Positions 8,619 through 17,209 of a stretch of 64,000 bases of DNA are shown here, in pieces. Location: contig JAVYRX010000001.1 in assembly GCA_038729485.1 (NCBI GenBank), forward strand, positions 62,001 through 126,000, given 5' to 3'. The stretch comes from GCA-001856825 sp038729485 (GTDB lineage: Archaea > Thermoplasmatota > Thermoplasmata > Thermoplasmatales > GCA-001856825). How positions within the stretch are numbered: the stretch's first letter is position 1; each line of letters opens with the position of its first letter. The notes beneath the pieces are model-generated. The model ran no database searches. It was not told where the DNA came from and saw only the letters and a list, made by a program, of their open reading frames with translations. The translations under genes were made by a program, and so were the position numbers.

Positions 8619-9208
8619 TGGTTTCAATTGTCCTGAGCGGGGTCGGAGGCCAGGGGGTCATAACTGTCGCGAACGTGATGGGGATGGCCGCAGTGAAGGA
8701 AGGGAAGAATGTCCTGATGACAGAGCTACACGGAATGGCGCAGAGAGGGGGAAGGATATTGGTCGAGTTGAGAATTGGAGACTTTAGGAGCGCCATTATA
8801 CCTTCGGGCAGGGGCGACGTCCTTCTGGGATTCGAGGAGCTTGAAGCTGCCAGAAATTTGTACAAGATAAGAGAAGGCGGAATAATAATAGTTAATAAAA
8901 GAAGGATACATCCTTTGCCTATGATAGTGGGTGTCAACAACTATCCTGAGGAATCGCTGAAAGAGCTGGAGAGGAGAGGTGCCTATTTCATAGAGGCTGA
9001 TTCACTTGCACTGGAACTAGGAAACAAGAGAGTCGTTAACACAATTATGAGCGGAGTACTCTACTCAACAGGGATCCTGGGCCTAAAGGAGGAGTCAATA
9101 AAAGCATCAATTAAGGAGTCTCTGAACAGCAAATACTGGGACGTTAATGTAAGGGCATTTGAGGCCGGAAAGGGTCTCATATCCATAGGCCAACAAACGA
9201 TCGCATGA
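8618..9208 (+). CDS. iorB: Indolepyruvate:ferredoxin oxidoreductase, beta subunit
   Basis: The 196-residue partner of IorA, homologous to PorG. It opens with VLSGVGGQGVITVANVMG, the nucleotide-fold signature of this subunit, and has MTELHGMAQRGGRI, typical of IorB rather than PorG (which has FGTERRG). Its start shares one base with the iorA stop and its stop overlaps the next gene, confirming co-transcription. The joint POR-IOR operon suggests that pyruvate and aromatic amino-acid-derived keto acids are used under the same conditions. Confidence 0.9.
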   Translation: MVSIVLSGVGGQGVITVANVMGMAAVKEGKNVLMTELHGMAQRGGRILVELRIGDFRSAIIPSGRGDVLLGFEELEAARNLYKIREGGIIIVNKRRIHPLPMIVGVNNYPEESLKELERRGAYFIEADSLALELGNKRVVNTIMSGVLYSTGILGLKEESIKASIKESLNSKYWDVNVRAFEAGKGLISIGQQTIA

Positions 9209-10050
9209 AGATAAGCATAATAGGGGCCGGCGCAATGGGAATTGCGCTAGCGTATTTTTTAGGGAAGAGAAACGAAGTTTATCTTACTGTGAAAAAGGGT
9301 AAGACTGAACTATTTTCAGGCCTGTACGTCATTTTCAAAGGAGAAAGGCATGAGGTAAACGCTCACGTATCAGACCATTTGGAGAAGGGAGACCTGACTA
9401 TAATAGCGGTAAAATCATATGATCTAGAATCCGTTTTTCAGGAATACGAGATAGGAGGCAACGTTCTCCTAATTCAGAATGGACTCTCCCATCTTGAACT
9501 TTCTAAGCCCGGCATGAATATCTTCTATGCGGTTACCACGATAGGTGCTAGGAGAATATCTGAATGGGTTTCTGAGATAACGGGTGTCGGTTACTTCAAG
9601 GTTGGAGGCCAAAAAATGATGGAACTTTCCTTCTTAGACGGTAGCGGAATTGATGCGGAATGGGAAAGCGACATAAAAAAGGAGATTTACAGGAAGGCGG
9701 CAATAAACGCAATCATCAATCCCCTGACTGCGATATTCAGGGTGGAAAATAGATTTGTCGTTGAGGACCCTAACATCAGAGAAATTTCAACGCTTGGGAT
9801 TAGGGAGCTCTCCGATCTCTTTAACAAAATGGGATATGAATTTGATATAAAAAGGGACGTTGAGGAAACTTGCTCAGTCACGGGAAGAAACCTGAGCAGT
9901 ACACTTCAAGACATAATGATGGGAAGAAAAACGGAGATAGATTCTATAACGGGGGAAATTCTTAGGCTGGCAGATAGGTTTGGCATAAACATGCCGATTA
10001 ATTCCTTGCTTTACAATGCGGTGAAGTTCCTGGAAAAAGGTCAGAAGTGA
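9205..10050 (+). CDS. Ketopantoate reductase-like NAD(P)-dependent dehydrogenase
   Basis: A 281-residue protein of the 2-dehydropantoate 2-reductase family, which reduces ketopantoate to pantoate on the way to coenzyme A. Seen: N-terminal Rossmann GAGAMG, the AVKSYDLE segment of the dinucleotide domain, the IQNGLSHLE loop, and the helical C-terminal domain with the catalytic-type Lys in RKAAINAIINPLTAIF. Its ATGA overlap with iorB makes it the last gene of the POR/IOR operon; supplying CoA precursors to CoA-consuming oxidoreductases would make sense but is inference. The 3' end overlaps convergent purF by 10 bases. Confidence 0.82.
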   Translation: MKISIIGAGAMGIALAYFLGKRNEVYLTVKKGKTELFSGLYVIFKGERHEVNAHVSDHLEKGDLTIIAVKSYDLESVFQEYEIGGNVLLIQNGLSHLELSKPGMNIFYAVTTIGARRISEWVSEITGVGYFKVGGQKMMELSFLDGSGIDAEWESDIKKEIYRKAAINAIINPLTAIFRVENRFVVEDPNIREISTLGIRELSDLFNKMGYEFDIKRDVEETCSVTGRNLSSTLQDIMMGRKTEIDSITGEILRLADRFGINMPINSLLYNAVKFLEKGQK

Positions 10051-11450
10051 TCTCCGTGAATCCTGACAGGATACCTTCCCGTAAGACAGCCCAGGCAAAG
10101 TTTTCCCTTTCCGAGACCTATCGCCTTGACTAGACCGTCCAGGGAGAGATACCTTAGACTGTCTGCTCCTATGCTTTCGCATACCTCTTCCTCAGTCCTA
10201 TTCGATGCTATGAACTGCGCCTTTGTCTTCATATCAATACCGAGATAGCACGGATATCTGACAGGCGGGGAAGCTACCCTCACGTGAACCTCCTTTGCGC
10301 CGTTATCTTTCAGTAACTTGACGATCCTCCTCATTGTGTTTCCACGTATAATGCTGTCATCTACCAATACCACTCTCTTTCCCTCTATGAGCTCCCTCAC
10401 GGGATTCAACTTTATGTATATTTCATGTTCCCTTCCACTCTGCTCGGGCATTATGAACGTCCTATCGATGTACCTATTCTTTATCAACCCTTCCGTGAAT
10501 GGAATGCCTGACTCTTCCGCATAGCCCATCGCATGAGACCTGCCTGAGTCTGGAACCGGTATCACATAGTCCGCCTCAACATTGCTCTCCCTCGCAAGCA
10601 TCTTGCCCAGTTCGTACCTTACTGCAAACACGTTCCTCCCGTCCATGATGCTGTCTGGTCTTGCAAAGTATACGTATTCAAACATGCAGTGAGCGTCCTT
10701 CGCCTCGTCTGCGAAACGGTAAGACTTGAATCCGCCTTTAGTTATTTCAACGATTTCGCCGGGCAGCACATCTCTCAACATCTTTCCGCCGAGCTGGTCA
10801 AAAACAACACTTTCAGAGGCTCCACCGTATCCATATTCGGTTGTACCGATGACAAGCGGCCTTATGCCGTTCGGATCCCTCGCGACGAATACCCTGCCGT
10901 TTATCATGATGTCTAGGGAATATGCCCCAATGAGCTTCTTGAAAGATGCACTGATGGCCTTTATGGGATCTGAAGATCTAGATAGCTCTATTGAAAGGAG
11001 CTTGAGTATTACCTCTGTGTCTGAATTTGTGGAGAATGAATAACCCTTGCTTTCAAGCTTTTCCCGAATTTCGGGCGCGTTTACAATCTCTCCATTATGC
11101 CCAATAGAGATCTCATATTTTCCTATGTTCGCATAAAGAGGCTGAGCATTTTCTATCACAGAAGAACCGGAAGTGCTATATCTTATGTGCCCTATTCCAA
11201 GACCATCGTCTCTTTCAAGCTTGATACCGGAAAATACCTCATTTACCAAGCCCATTCCTTTAATTGTCTTTGCCTTTCCATTCAGGATCAGTGATATTCC
11301 GGCCGATTCTTGGCCCCTGTGTTGTATGATTCTGAGAGACTGGATCAGCCTGTAACCTACGGGAACACGTTCTGCTAGGGCCACTATCCCGCAGAACTCA
11401 CCTGGTCTTTGCCCAGTTGTAGCTTCTGATCCTTGGGTCTGGATATCCAC
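10041..11450 (-). CDS. purF: Amidophosphoribosyltransferase, Fe-S/propeptide type
   Basis: First committed enzyme of purine synthesis: PRPP + glutamine to phosphoribosylamine. The N-terminal nucleophile is the Cys of EFCGIVAL, which needs to become residue 1. The only start upstream is GTG at 11450, giving a 19-residue leader (MDIQTQGSEATT...GEF) encoded inside rpl37e in another frame. Other marks are HRGQESAG, the PRPP loop VVLVDDSIIRGNT, and cysteines (HCMFEYVYF, RYPCYLG, CLGCLTG) matching the [4Fe-4S] set of Bacillus-type PurF, which also has a cleaved propeptide. A non-canonical start nearer the Cys is the alternative. Confidence 0.9.
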   Translation of the reverse strand: MDIQTQGSEATTGQRPGEFCGIVALAERVPVGYRLIQSLRIIQHRGQESAGISLILNGKAKTIKGMGLVNEVFSGIKLERDDGLGIGHIRYSTSGSSVIENAQPLYANIGKYEISIGHNGEIVNAPEIREKLESKGYSFSTNSDTEVILKLLSIELSRSSDPIKAISASFKKLIGAYSLDIMINGRVFVARDPNGIRPLVIGTTEYGYGGASESVVFDQLGGKMLRDVLPGEIVEITKGGFKSYRFADEAKDAHCMFEYVYFARPDSIMDGRNVFAVRYELGKMLARESNVEADYVIPVPDSGRSHAMGYAEESGIPFTEGLIKNRYIDRTFIMPEQSGREHEIYIKLNPVRELIEGKRVVLVDDSIIRGNTMRRIVKLLKDNGAKEVHVRVASPPVRYPCYLGIDMKTKAQFIASNRTEEEVCESIGADSLRYLSLDGLVKAIGLGKGKLCLGCLTGRYPVRIHGDHF

Positions 11451-11559
11451 AGTGCGAGCACCTTTTCTCTGTTACGTTATAAGAGTGGTGACCACATCTT
11501 CTGCACTTTATGTGAACTTTTATCCTTCCCATCTTTCCCATAGAGGGTGTTCCTCTCAT
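11398..11559 (-). CDS. rpl37e: Large ribosomal subunit protein eL37 (L37e)
   Basis: A 53-residue zinc-ribbon ribosomal protein. Translation from ATG 11559 gives the family N-terminus RGTPSMGKMG, two CxxC knuckles (CRRCGHHSY at residue 19 and CSHCGYP at residue 34) and the diagnostic C-terminal SYNWAKTR. It begins directly after the LSm stop with no spacer, the classic archaeal LSm-L37e pairing. Its last 53 bases double as the start of the purF frame. The identification is essentially certain from the motifs and context. Confidence 0.96.
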   Translation of the reverse strand: MRGTPSMGKMGRIKVHIKCRRCGHHSYNVTEKRCSHCGYPDPRIRSYNWAKTR

Positions 11560-11796
11560 CTATATCGCCTCCGACGGTGAGATGTAAACCACTACGTCCC
11601 CTCTAACTATCATGAGCGGAAATGTCCCGTTACTTTTATTTTCTACTACCTCTTCAGCGTTCTTTATAACCAGGTTAAGATGCTGATCGTAACCATCTAG
11701 GATACCCCTGTATTCCCTATTCCACTTTACTTTGACTAAGACATACTGATTGAGACTGCTGCCCAGTATGTTCAGGGGGCGAAGCTTTCCATCCAT
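11560..11796 (-). CDS. Archaeal LSm (Sm-like) RNA-binding protein
   Basis: A 78-residue Sm-fold protein expected to form a ring that binds U-rich RNA. The Sm1 motif is in VLVKVKWNREYRGILDGYDQHLNLVI (quoted in part: GILDGYDQHLNLV) and Sm2 in GTFPLMIVRGDVVVYIS. The start is the ATG at 11796; longer in-frame readings begin with an unrelated 32-residue stretch that would run into the mtnP start. The TATA box at 11816-11823 lies about 23 bases upstream of this ATG and supports it. Followed immediately by rpl37e. Confidence 0.93.
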   Translation of the reverse strand: MDGKLRPLNILGSSLNQYVLVKVKWNREYRGILDGYDQHLNLVIKNAEEVVENKSNGTFPLMIVRGDVVVYISPSEAI

Positions 11797-11815
11797 GTGC
11801 CCACATTCGTACCTC

Positions 11816-11823
11816 GTATATAA
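11816..11823 (-). promoter_or_regulatory. TATA box for LSm-rpl37e-purF operon
   Basis: On the minus strand ATTATATA sits about 23 bases ahead of the LSm ATG at 11796, which predicts a leaderless or near-leaderless mRNA. It lies in the 89-base divergent gap to mtnP. Confidence 0.5.
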
Positions 11824-11885
11824 TTGTGAGTGCACGGGAATTAAGCTATGCAATACATTTTTAGGAAAAACCGTATACTGAAGCA

Positions 11886-12659
11886 ATGGCAAAGATAGGA
11901 CTAATAGGCGGTTCCGTAACCGGCAGACTTCTTGAGAAGTCTGAGCAGGTTAACGTTACTACGCCTTATGGCGAGACTTCTTCTCCTATTGAGATAGGAA
12001 AAATTGAAGGAAAAGAAGTTGCGTTGCTCTACAGGCACGGGATAGGACATACCATTCCTCCGCACAAGGTAAATTATAGGGCCAATATATATGCGCTAAA
12101 GGAGCTGGGAGTGGAGAGAATTATTGCAATTTCAGCAGTTGGATCCCTTCAGAAGGACATAGAGCCTGGAACGATTGTTATACCGGATCAGTTTTTTGAC
12201 TATACTAAGGGCAGGAATTATACGTTCTTCGACGGCCCAAATGTTATGCACATATCTTCGGCGGATCCTTTCTGCCCGGAGCTCGCAGAAACATTCCACA
12301 AGGTTCTGATAGACATGAAGATAAAATCAAGAAAGGGGGGGACTTACGTCTGCATAGAAGGACCGAGGTTTTCAACGAGGGCGGAAAGCAAGTTTTTTAG
12401 AGGAGTCGGGGATATAATCGGAATGACGCTCGTACCGGAGATAAACCTGGCAAGGGAAAAGGAGATGTGCTACTTGACGCTTGCAACGGTCACGGATTAT
12501 GATGTCTGGGCTGACATACCTGTAAACTCCTTAGAGGTAATGAAGGTCATGAAGGAAAATGAAGAAAATGTGATGAACGTCGTAAAGAGGGGTGTTGCAT
12601 CCATACCGGAGAATAGGGGATGTAGCTGCGGCCTTGTATTGAAGGAGGCAGGGCTTTGA
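11886..12659 (+). CDS. mtnP: 5'-methylthioadenosine phosphorylase
   Basis: Cleaves methylthioadenosine with phosphate into adenine and 5-methylthioribose-1-phosphate in methionine/polyamine salvage. 257 residues; phosphate-binding LIGGSV, RHGIGHTIPPHKVNYRAN, the GGTYVCIEGPRFSTRAES block and the base-specificity loop VTDYDVW are present. The DxD pair in TDYD is the adenine-selecting pattern of MTAP, so a methylthioinosine enzyme is less likely. Divergent from the LSm operon; its stop shares TTGA with the next gene, a beta-CASP nuclease. Confidence 0.92.
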   Translation: MAKIGLIGGSVTGRLLEKSEQVNVTTPYGETSSPIEIGKIEGKEVALLYRHGIGHTIPPHKVNYRANIYALKELGVERIIAISAVGSLQKDIEPGTIVIPDQFFDYTKGRNYTFFDGPNVMHISSADPFCPELAETFHKVLIDMKIKSRKGGTYVCIEGPRFSTRAESKFFRGVGDIIGMTLVPEINLAREKEMCYLTLATVTDYDVWADIPVNSLEVMKVMKENEENVMNVVKRGVASIPENRGCSCGLVLKEAGL

Positions 12660-13876
12660 AGGCGAAATTTCTCGGCGGAGGAAACGAAGTCGGCAGGCTT
12701 GGAATGACGCTCTCGACAGGAAGATATCAGTTCCTGTTTGACTATGGAATGAATCCGACAAAACCGCCCTCTTTTCCGATGCTGTCTCCAAAGGTCGATG
12801 CTGTTTTCGTCACCCACTCCCATCTTGACCACGTAGGCATGCTTCCGTGGATAAATAAGGTAGGCGGTGCGAACATATACGCAACCCCGCCAACACTATC
12901 CGTCATACCGATATTGCTGTATGACGCTGTGAAAATAGCCAACATAGAAGGAAACAAGCTTCCTTATGAGGAGGAGGATGTTGACAGCATCATAGAATCT
13001 TTCACTGCCATAAACTACGGAGAAAAGATGGAATTCAAGGATAACGAAATTTCGTCTCATTCGACAGGGCATCTCATAGGCAGCAGTATGTACCTCATTG
13101 AAAACGACAGAAAAATTCTTTTCACTGGAGACATACAAAGCATAGACACTCACCTTCTTTTCGGCATAAAGCCAGTGGATACTGACATCCTTATAGTCGA
13201 GAGCACTTACGCTGGGAAAGAGCATCCGCCTAGACAAAGCGTGGAGGAAAACTTCCTCTCATCCATAAATAAAGTCGTTGAGGGGGGAGGAGTTGCAGTC
13301 GTTCCTGCATTTGCAACTGGAAGGGCACAGGAACTCCTGATGGTTCTTGAAAATACCGATTACGAGATCTGGCTGGACGGAATGGCGAGAACAGTGTCGA
13401 ATGTTCTCCTCAGCTTTCCAAGGTACATTAAAAATTATCAGAGATACAGAAAGATGCTTAGGAGAGTGAGAATGGTAAGATCAAAATCTGACAGGGACAG
13501 GGCCCTCAGAGGAAACGTGATCATAACTACAAGCGGAATGCTTGATGGGGGCCCTGTTCTGAATTACATATCACAGCTGAATGAGCCGAAGAATGGTCTA
13601 TTCCTGACCGGATACCAGGTTGAAGATACAAATGGCAGGATGCTGCTAGAAACGGGGAGCATAGACCTTGCTGGAGTAGGCACCAAGGTCAGCATGGACG
13701 TTAAATTCTTCGATTTCTCCGCGCATTCTGGCCACAGGGAACTCGTTGAGTTCATAGAAGGCTGCAGACCGGATAAGGTGGTACTGATGCATGGAGAAAA
13801 GAGGGAGGATCTTGCGAAGGACCTTACCAAAACGCAGGTTATACTCCCCAAAAACGGAGAGGAGTTTGAAATCTGA
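12656..13876 (+). CDS. Beta-CASP metallo-beta-lactamase RNA-processing nuclease
   Basis: A 406-residue metal-dependent endo/exoribonuclease of the CPSF73/RNase J superfamily, without the N-terminal KH domains of aCPSF1; size and layout match the shorter archaeal aCPSF2-like proteins. Motif 2 is THSHLDHVG, motif 3 STGHLIGSS, motif 4 TGDIQS, and beta-CASP motifs A-C appear as VESTYAG, AFSATG-like VVPAFATGRAQE, DFSAHSGH and LMHGEK. It starts at a TTG overlapping the mtnP stop (TTGA). The following HTH gene begins inside its last 11 bases, so three genes are translationally linked. Confidence 0.9.
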   Translation: MKAKFLGGGNEVGRLGMTLSTGRYQFLFDYGMNPTKPPSFPMLSPKVDAVFVTHSHLDHVGMLPWINKVGGANIYATPPTLSVIPILLYDAVKIANIEGNKLPYEEEDVDSIIESFTAINYGEKMEFKDNEISSHSTGHLIGSSMYLIENDRKILFTGDIQSIDTHLLFGIKPVDTDILIVESTYAGKEHPPRQSVEENFLSSINKVVEGGGVAVVPAFATGRAQELLMVLENTDYEIWLDGMARTVSNVLLSFPRYIKNYQRYRKMLRRVRMVRSKSDRDRALRGNVIITTSGMLDGGPVLNYISQLNEPKNGLFLTGYQVEDTNGRMLLETGSIDLAGVGTKVSMDVKFFDFSAHSGHRELVEFIEGCRPDKVVLMHGEKREDLAKDLTKTQVILPKNGEEFEI

Positions 13877-14813
13877 CTCTCATGTAAGGGATAGAATAGT
13901 GGAGATACTATTCTCGGGACAGATGAGCCAGAGGGAGATAACTTCAGTTTCTCATGCCTCCAGATCCAGAGTTTCAGAAGTACTGAAAGATCTCGAATTA
14001 AAGGGTTTCGTGAGGAGGCATAGAGTAGGTGGAAGAACTGTATATGTCTCACTTGATCCTGATAAGACGCTGAGGATCGGTATACTTAGAAGTTCAGAAT
14101 ATTTTCACGTGGTTGCTGCCATGCTGGCTCTCGAAAAGGAGCTTCTCGTGAGGATAAAGGTTTATGACAACAGCCTGGAAGCGCTCAAAAACCTGCTGTT
14201 AGGTGCGGAGGATTTGGTTACGAGTCCCCTGGTGTCCGGATACTTTTTCCATTTGATAGATGGCAACGTTAAACCGCTGGCTGCAGTCGCTAGAGGGGGA
14301 TCCGGCATAATATTCAAGAGGGATTCTGGTCTGATTGGAACGACGCCTCTCTCTTCCATGGATAGGGAGTCCATGAAGGCTGAGAGATACAGGAGAGCTT
14401 ACTTCAGAAGCGTTGAAGAAATATTGAAGGCATACAGAGATGATCAGATAGATGCAGCGTCAATATGGGAACCTTTTCTCTCCATGGAGGGTGGCATTTC
14501 GGCCAAGCCTGAGGATGTCTGCTGCTGCATATTTTCCAATAAGGCTACTTCGAAGGCAATGAAAGAATTTCTCAACAGCTATTTTTTGAGTTTGAGAGAA
14601 GGGGCGGATTGCAAGGAAAGAAGGGTCGTATGCAGTTCGCTTGCCTCGATATTGGGAGTAAGGATCTCCGACGTAGAGAAGAGCCTTAAATCATATGAAT
14701 TCACCAACGAGATGGACAGGAAAGACGCAATTGACCAAATTTCCAGATTTGGATTTCCTGTTGAAAAGGGGGTTGATCTCTTCCTTGAGAAATGTCCCAC
14801 GGTTTCCGTATGA
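13866..14813 (+). CDS. HTH regulator fused to solute-binding-protein-like ligand domain
   Basis: A one-component transcription regulator candidate. Residues ~4-70 form a MarR/TrmB-like winged helix (MSQREITSVSHASRSRVSEVLKDL... VGGRTVYVSL wing). The remaining ~230 residues look like a periplasmic binding protein of the SsuA/THI5/NMT1 type without signal peptide: VRIKVYDNSLEALKNLL, GAEDLVTSPLVSGYF, AAVARGGSG, and IDAASIWEPF. So a substrate-binding fold has been recruited as an intracellular effector sensor. Start: TTG 13866 with GGAG six bases upstream; an ATG at 13791 would overlap the nuclease gene by 86 bases. A CCC run (DVCCCIF) near residue 220 is unusual. Confidence 0.72.
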   Translation: MKSDSHVRDRIVEILFSGQMSQREITSVSHASRSRVSEVLKDLELKGFVRRHRVGGRTVYVSLDPDKTLRIGILRSSEYFHVVAAMLALEKELLVRIKVYDNSLEALKNLLLGAEDLVTSPLVSGYFFHLIDGNVKPLAAVARGGSGIIFKRDSGLIGTTPLSSMDRESMKAERYRRAYFRSVEEILKAYRDDQIDAASIWEPFLSMEGGISAKPEDVCCCIFSNKATSKAMKEFLNSYFLSLREGADCKERRVVCSSLASILGVRISDVEKSLKSYEFTNEMDRKDAIDQISRFGFPVEKGVDLFLEKCPTVSV

Positions 14814-16587
14814 ACCGTATCCCTGGCAGAGCTACATAATCGATCAGATAAAGAGAGACGACAGACAGAGCATCATGATAGATAGCCCAACCGGTTCCGG
14901 AAAAACAGCCGCCGTCCTGTATGCAGTATCCACAAGATTCCCAGATAAAAAGATAGTTTTCCTCACAAGAACCAACTCGCAGGTTGAAAATGTACTGAGG
15001 GAGGCCAGAAATCTTGGAATTGACAAAGTGATGACCTTTTTCGGAAGGGGGGAGATGTGTCTTTTTAGAACAGAAGCACCGGATATGATCCAAGGAACGC
15101 CGGAAGAACAGAGCAATTACTGCAGGATCCTTGTTGAGAGAAATAGCAAGGGCCTTGGAGGATGCCCTTACAGAACTGACGGTCCGGAAGAATGGCCTGA
15201 AAATATCATGTCTCAACAATGTTTCCTGGAGCTTGGGCGGGATAGGATTTGCCCGTATTATGCCCAAAAAAATTTAGCCAGGGACGCAACGGTGATAGCG
15301 ACAAGTTATTCCTTTTTCCTGAATCCTTTTATAAGGAGCAGGTTCCTTAGCTGGATGGAAGCAGAATTAGACGATATCATCGTGATAGCTGATGAGGCGC
15401 ATAATGTTCCAGATCTCACGAGGAATCTTATGTCCATGAAGCTAAGCCATGCCTCTATAAGCAACTGCAGAAAGGAGGTGGAGCAGTTTGGCGACTTTCA
15501 ACTTAACAAGGTCAGCACTTCGTTCATCATGGACTCTCTTGAAGAGGCAATGGAGATTCTACTCGGCGAGGGGGACAGGATAATAACTCAGTCTGAGGTT
15601 AGCGAGGCCTACATGGAAGCATTCCAGATGAAATCAAACGATATAAAAAACCTCCTAAACCTCCTTGCCGGATATGGCCTATCGATACGCGAACAGAAGG
15701 AGAATGACGGAAAACTGCCTAGAAGTCACGTCTACAATACCGCCCTCCTGGCCCTAAGCATGATGGAGGGAGCAGAGGAATACAGTGTAATAATATCCCA
15801 TACGGAAGAGCCCTCATCCCTCGTGTTGACGAACCTTGAGACATACAAACTGCTGGACTTTTTCAGCAAATCATTCAGATCGTATTTCATGTCTGGAACG
15901 CTAACTCCCTTTAGCAAATTCATTGACGAAGTTGGACTTCACAGTCCCGGGGAAATAACTGTCAGAGCCGATTATCTAGAGAGGAACCTGAAGGTATTTT
16001 TCGTAAGGGACGTAACCTCAAAGTTCACTATGAAGGACGAGGCTTTGGAGCGGATGAAATCGTACGTGAAGGATTTGGTGGAGAGAGTACACAGGAACAA
16101 GATAATATTCTGCACTTCCTACGAACAGCTCAATTCCTTCCTTGAGCTGGAGATGAGGGGGAAGATCTATTTCGAGCGGAAGGGTATGGGAAACGAGGAG
16201 TTTCAACATCTCATTTCTGACTTCCGTTCGAAGGGAGGGAACCTCTTTGCAGTTATAAACGGCAGGCTTTCAGAAGGCATTGACCTTCCAGGAAAGCTGG
16301 TTGAGGTTGCAGTTGTCGCAGGAATACCGTACCCTCCGCCGTCGCCTGAAACATCTGCACTCGAGCTTTTCTTTGAAATGAAATTCAAGAGGGGCTGGGA
16401 ATATGCATATGAAGCGGTAGCCTCCACAAGGATAAGGCAGGCAATTGGCAGAATCATAAGGGGTCCAACTGACAGGGGCGCAGCAGTGATACTCGATTCG
16501 AGAGCTCGAAAATTCAAGGCGAGCCTCCCTAACCTATATTTGGCAGACGACGTTGTGGAAGAAGTAAACGCCTTCCTTGGTCAGTAG
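14785..16587 (+). CDS. xpd: XPD/Rad3-family Fe-S DNA helicase
   Basis: A 5'-3' superfamily 2 helicase. Walker A is DSPTGSGKTAA, motif II VIADEAHNVPD, motif V-VI EGIDLPGK and QAIGRIIRGP, and motif III-like SGTLTPFSKF. Between motifs Ia and II lies the Fe-S insertion with spaced cysteines (GEMCLF, SNYCRIL, GGCPYR, RICPYYAQ). Start is uncertain: TTG 14785 is chosen because conserved sequence starts just after it (FPYEPYPWQ); ATG 14695 would overlap the upstream gene by 119 bases. The gene ends 7 bases inside convergent carS. In archaea lacking eukaryotic TFIIH the role is presumably DNA repair. Confidence 0.9.
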   Translation: MRNVPRFPYEPYPWQSYIIDQIKRDDRQSIMIDSPTGSGKTAAVLYAVSTRFPDKKIVFLTRTNSQVENVLREARNLGIDKVMTFFGRGEMCLFRTEAPDMIQGTPEEQSNYCRILVERNSKGLGGCPYRTDGPEEWPENIMSQQCFLELGRDRICPYYAQKNLARDATVIATSYSFFLNPFIRSRFLSWMEAELDDIIVIADEAHNVPDLTRNLMSMKLSHASISNCRKEVEQFGDFQLNKVSTSFIMDSLEEAMEILLGEGDRIITQSEVSEAYMEAFQMKSNDIKNLLNLLAGYGLSIREQKENDGKLPRSHVYNTALLALSMMEGAEEYSVIISHTEEPSSLVLTNLETYKLLDFFSKSFRSYFMSGTLTPFSKFIDEVGLHSPGEITVRADYLERNLKVFFVRDVTSKFTMKDEALERMKSYVKDLVERVHRNKIIFCTSYEQLNSFLELEMRGKIYFERKGMGNEEFQHLISDFRSKGGNLFAVINGRLSEGIDLPGKLVEVAVVAGIPYPPPSPETSALELFFEMKFKRGWEYAYEAVASTRIRQAIGRIIRGPTDRGAAVILDSRARKFKASLPNLYLADDVVEEVNAFLGQ

Positions 16588-17126
16588 GGAACGCTTTTCA
16601 CCTTCATCTTGTACCCGATTATATTTACCGCCCTGTGTATCAACGGCGTTACCACGAGTATAGAAATCGCCCCCTCCCATGTGAATATCCTTACAGACTC
16701 TGGGTAGAAGATCAGGTAAAAGAAGCCTAGAGCAAATAGGGCAAAAGGGTACTGATCCAGGAACAAGCTTTCAGAGCCTGGAGCCTTTCCTATCCTCCTC
16801 TTAATGAAGGAACCCGCCAGATCCCCGAACATGGAGAAAAAAGACAGCGTAGAGACCATTGGGAACGCCAACAAGAAATCGGCGGAAAATGTAAGTTCTC
16901 TAATGCCAAGAAGGAGGAATAAATAATTGATGATGATGCCGGATAATATTCCAACTGCCGCCCCTCCAAGAAATCCCGACCAAGTCTTGTGATCGCCGAA
17001 TATCCTCTTCCCCCTCCAGCTCTTGCCTCCGTCTATTACAAATCTTCCTCCCGTCAAGACGGCGCTTGGATTCGCTATGAAGGCAGGAATGAACAGTACT
17101 AGAGACGTGATGAAGGAAGGAATCAT
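16581..17126 (-). CDS. carS: CDP-archaeol synthase
   Basis: Activates digeranylgeranylglyceryl phosphate with CTP, a membrane step of archaeal phospholipid synthesis. The 181-residue protein has about five hydrophobic segments and the CarS/CdsA signatures: GGKSWRGKRIFGDHKTW early, GDLAGSFIKRRIGKAPG in the middle and FLDQYPFAL. The last residues are basic (KMKVKSVPY). It overlaps convergent xpd by 7 bases and diverges from a flippase gene. Direct evidence that the cell makes ether lipids. Confidence 0.93.
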   Translation of the reverse strand: MIPSFITSLVLFIPAFIANPSAVLTGGRFVIDGGKSWRGKRIFGDHKTWSGFLGGAAVGILSGIIINYLFLLLGIRELTFSADFLLAFPMVSTLSFFSMFGDLAGSFIKRRIGKAPGSESLFLDQYPFALFALGFFYLIFYPESVRIFTWEGAISILVVTPLIHRAVNIIGYKMKVKSVPY

Positions 17127-17209
17127 CGGAGCAAAGTTTCAGGAACAATATAACTGTTTCCGCAACCATGGCTAAGGTTTTTCTATTCTCACCTATTCGG
17201 CCAAGGAAA

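Noticed and set aside
11797..11892. Longer LSm start (110 residues)
   Set aside because: The additional part has no Sm character, and a TATA box lies inside it.
11886..12659. Methylthioinosine-phosphorylase role with the deaminase at 20735
   Set aside because: The TDYD loop indicates adenine specificity (MTAP), so an MTA-deaminase/MTI-phosphorylase route is not supported.
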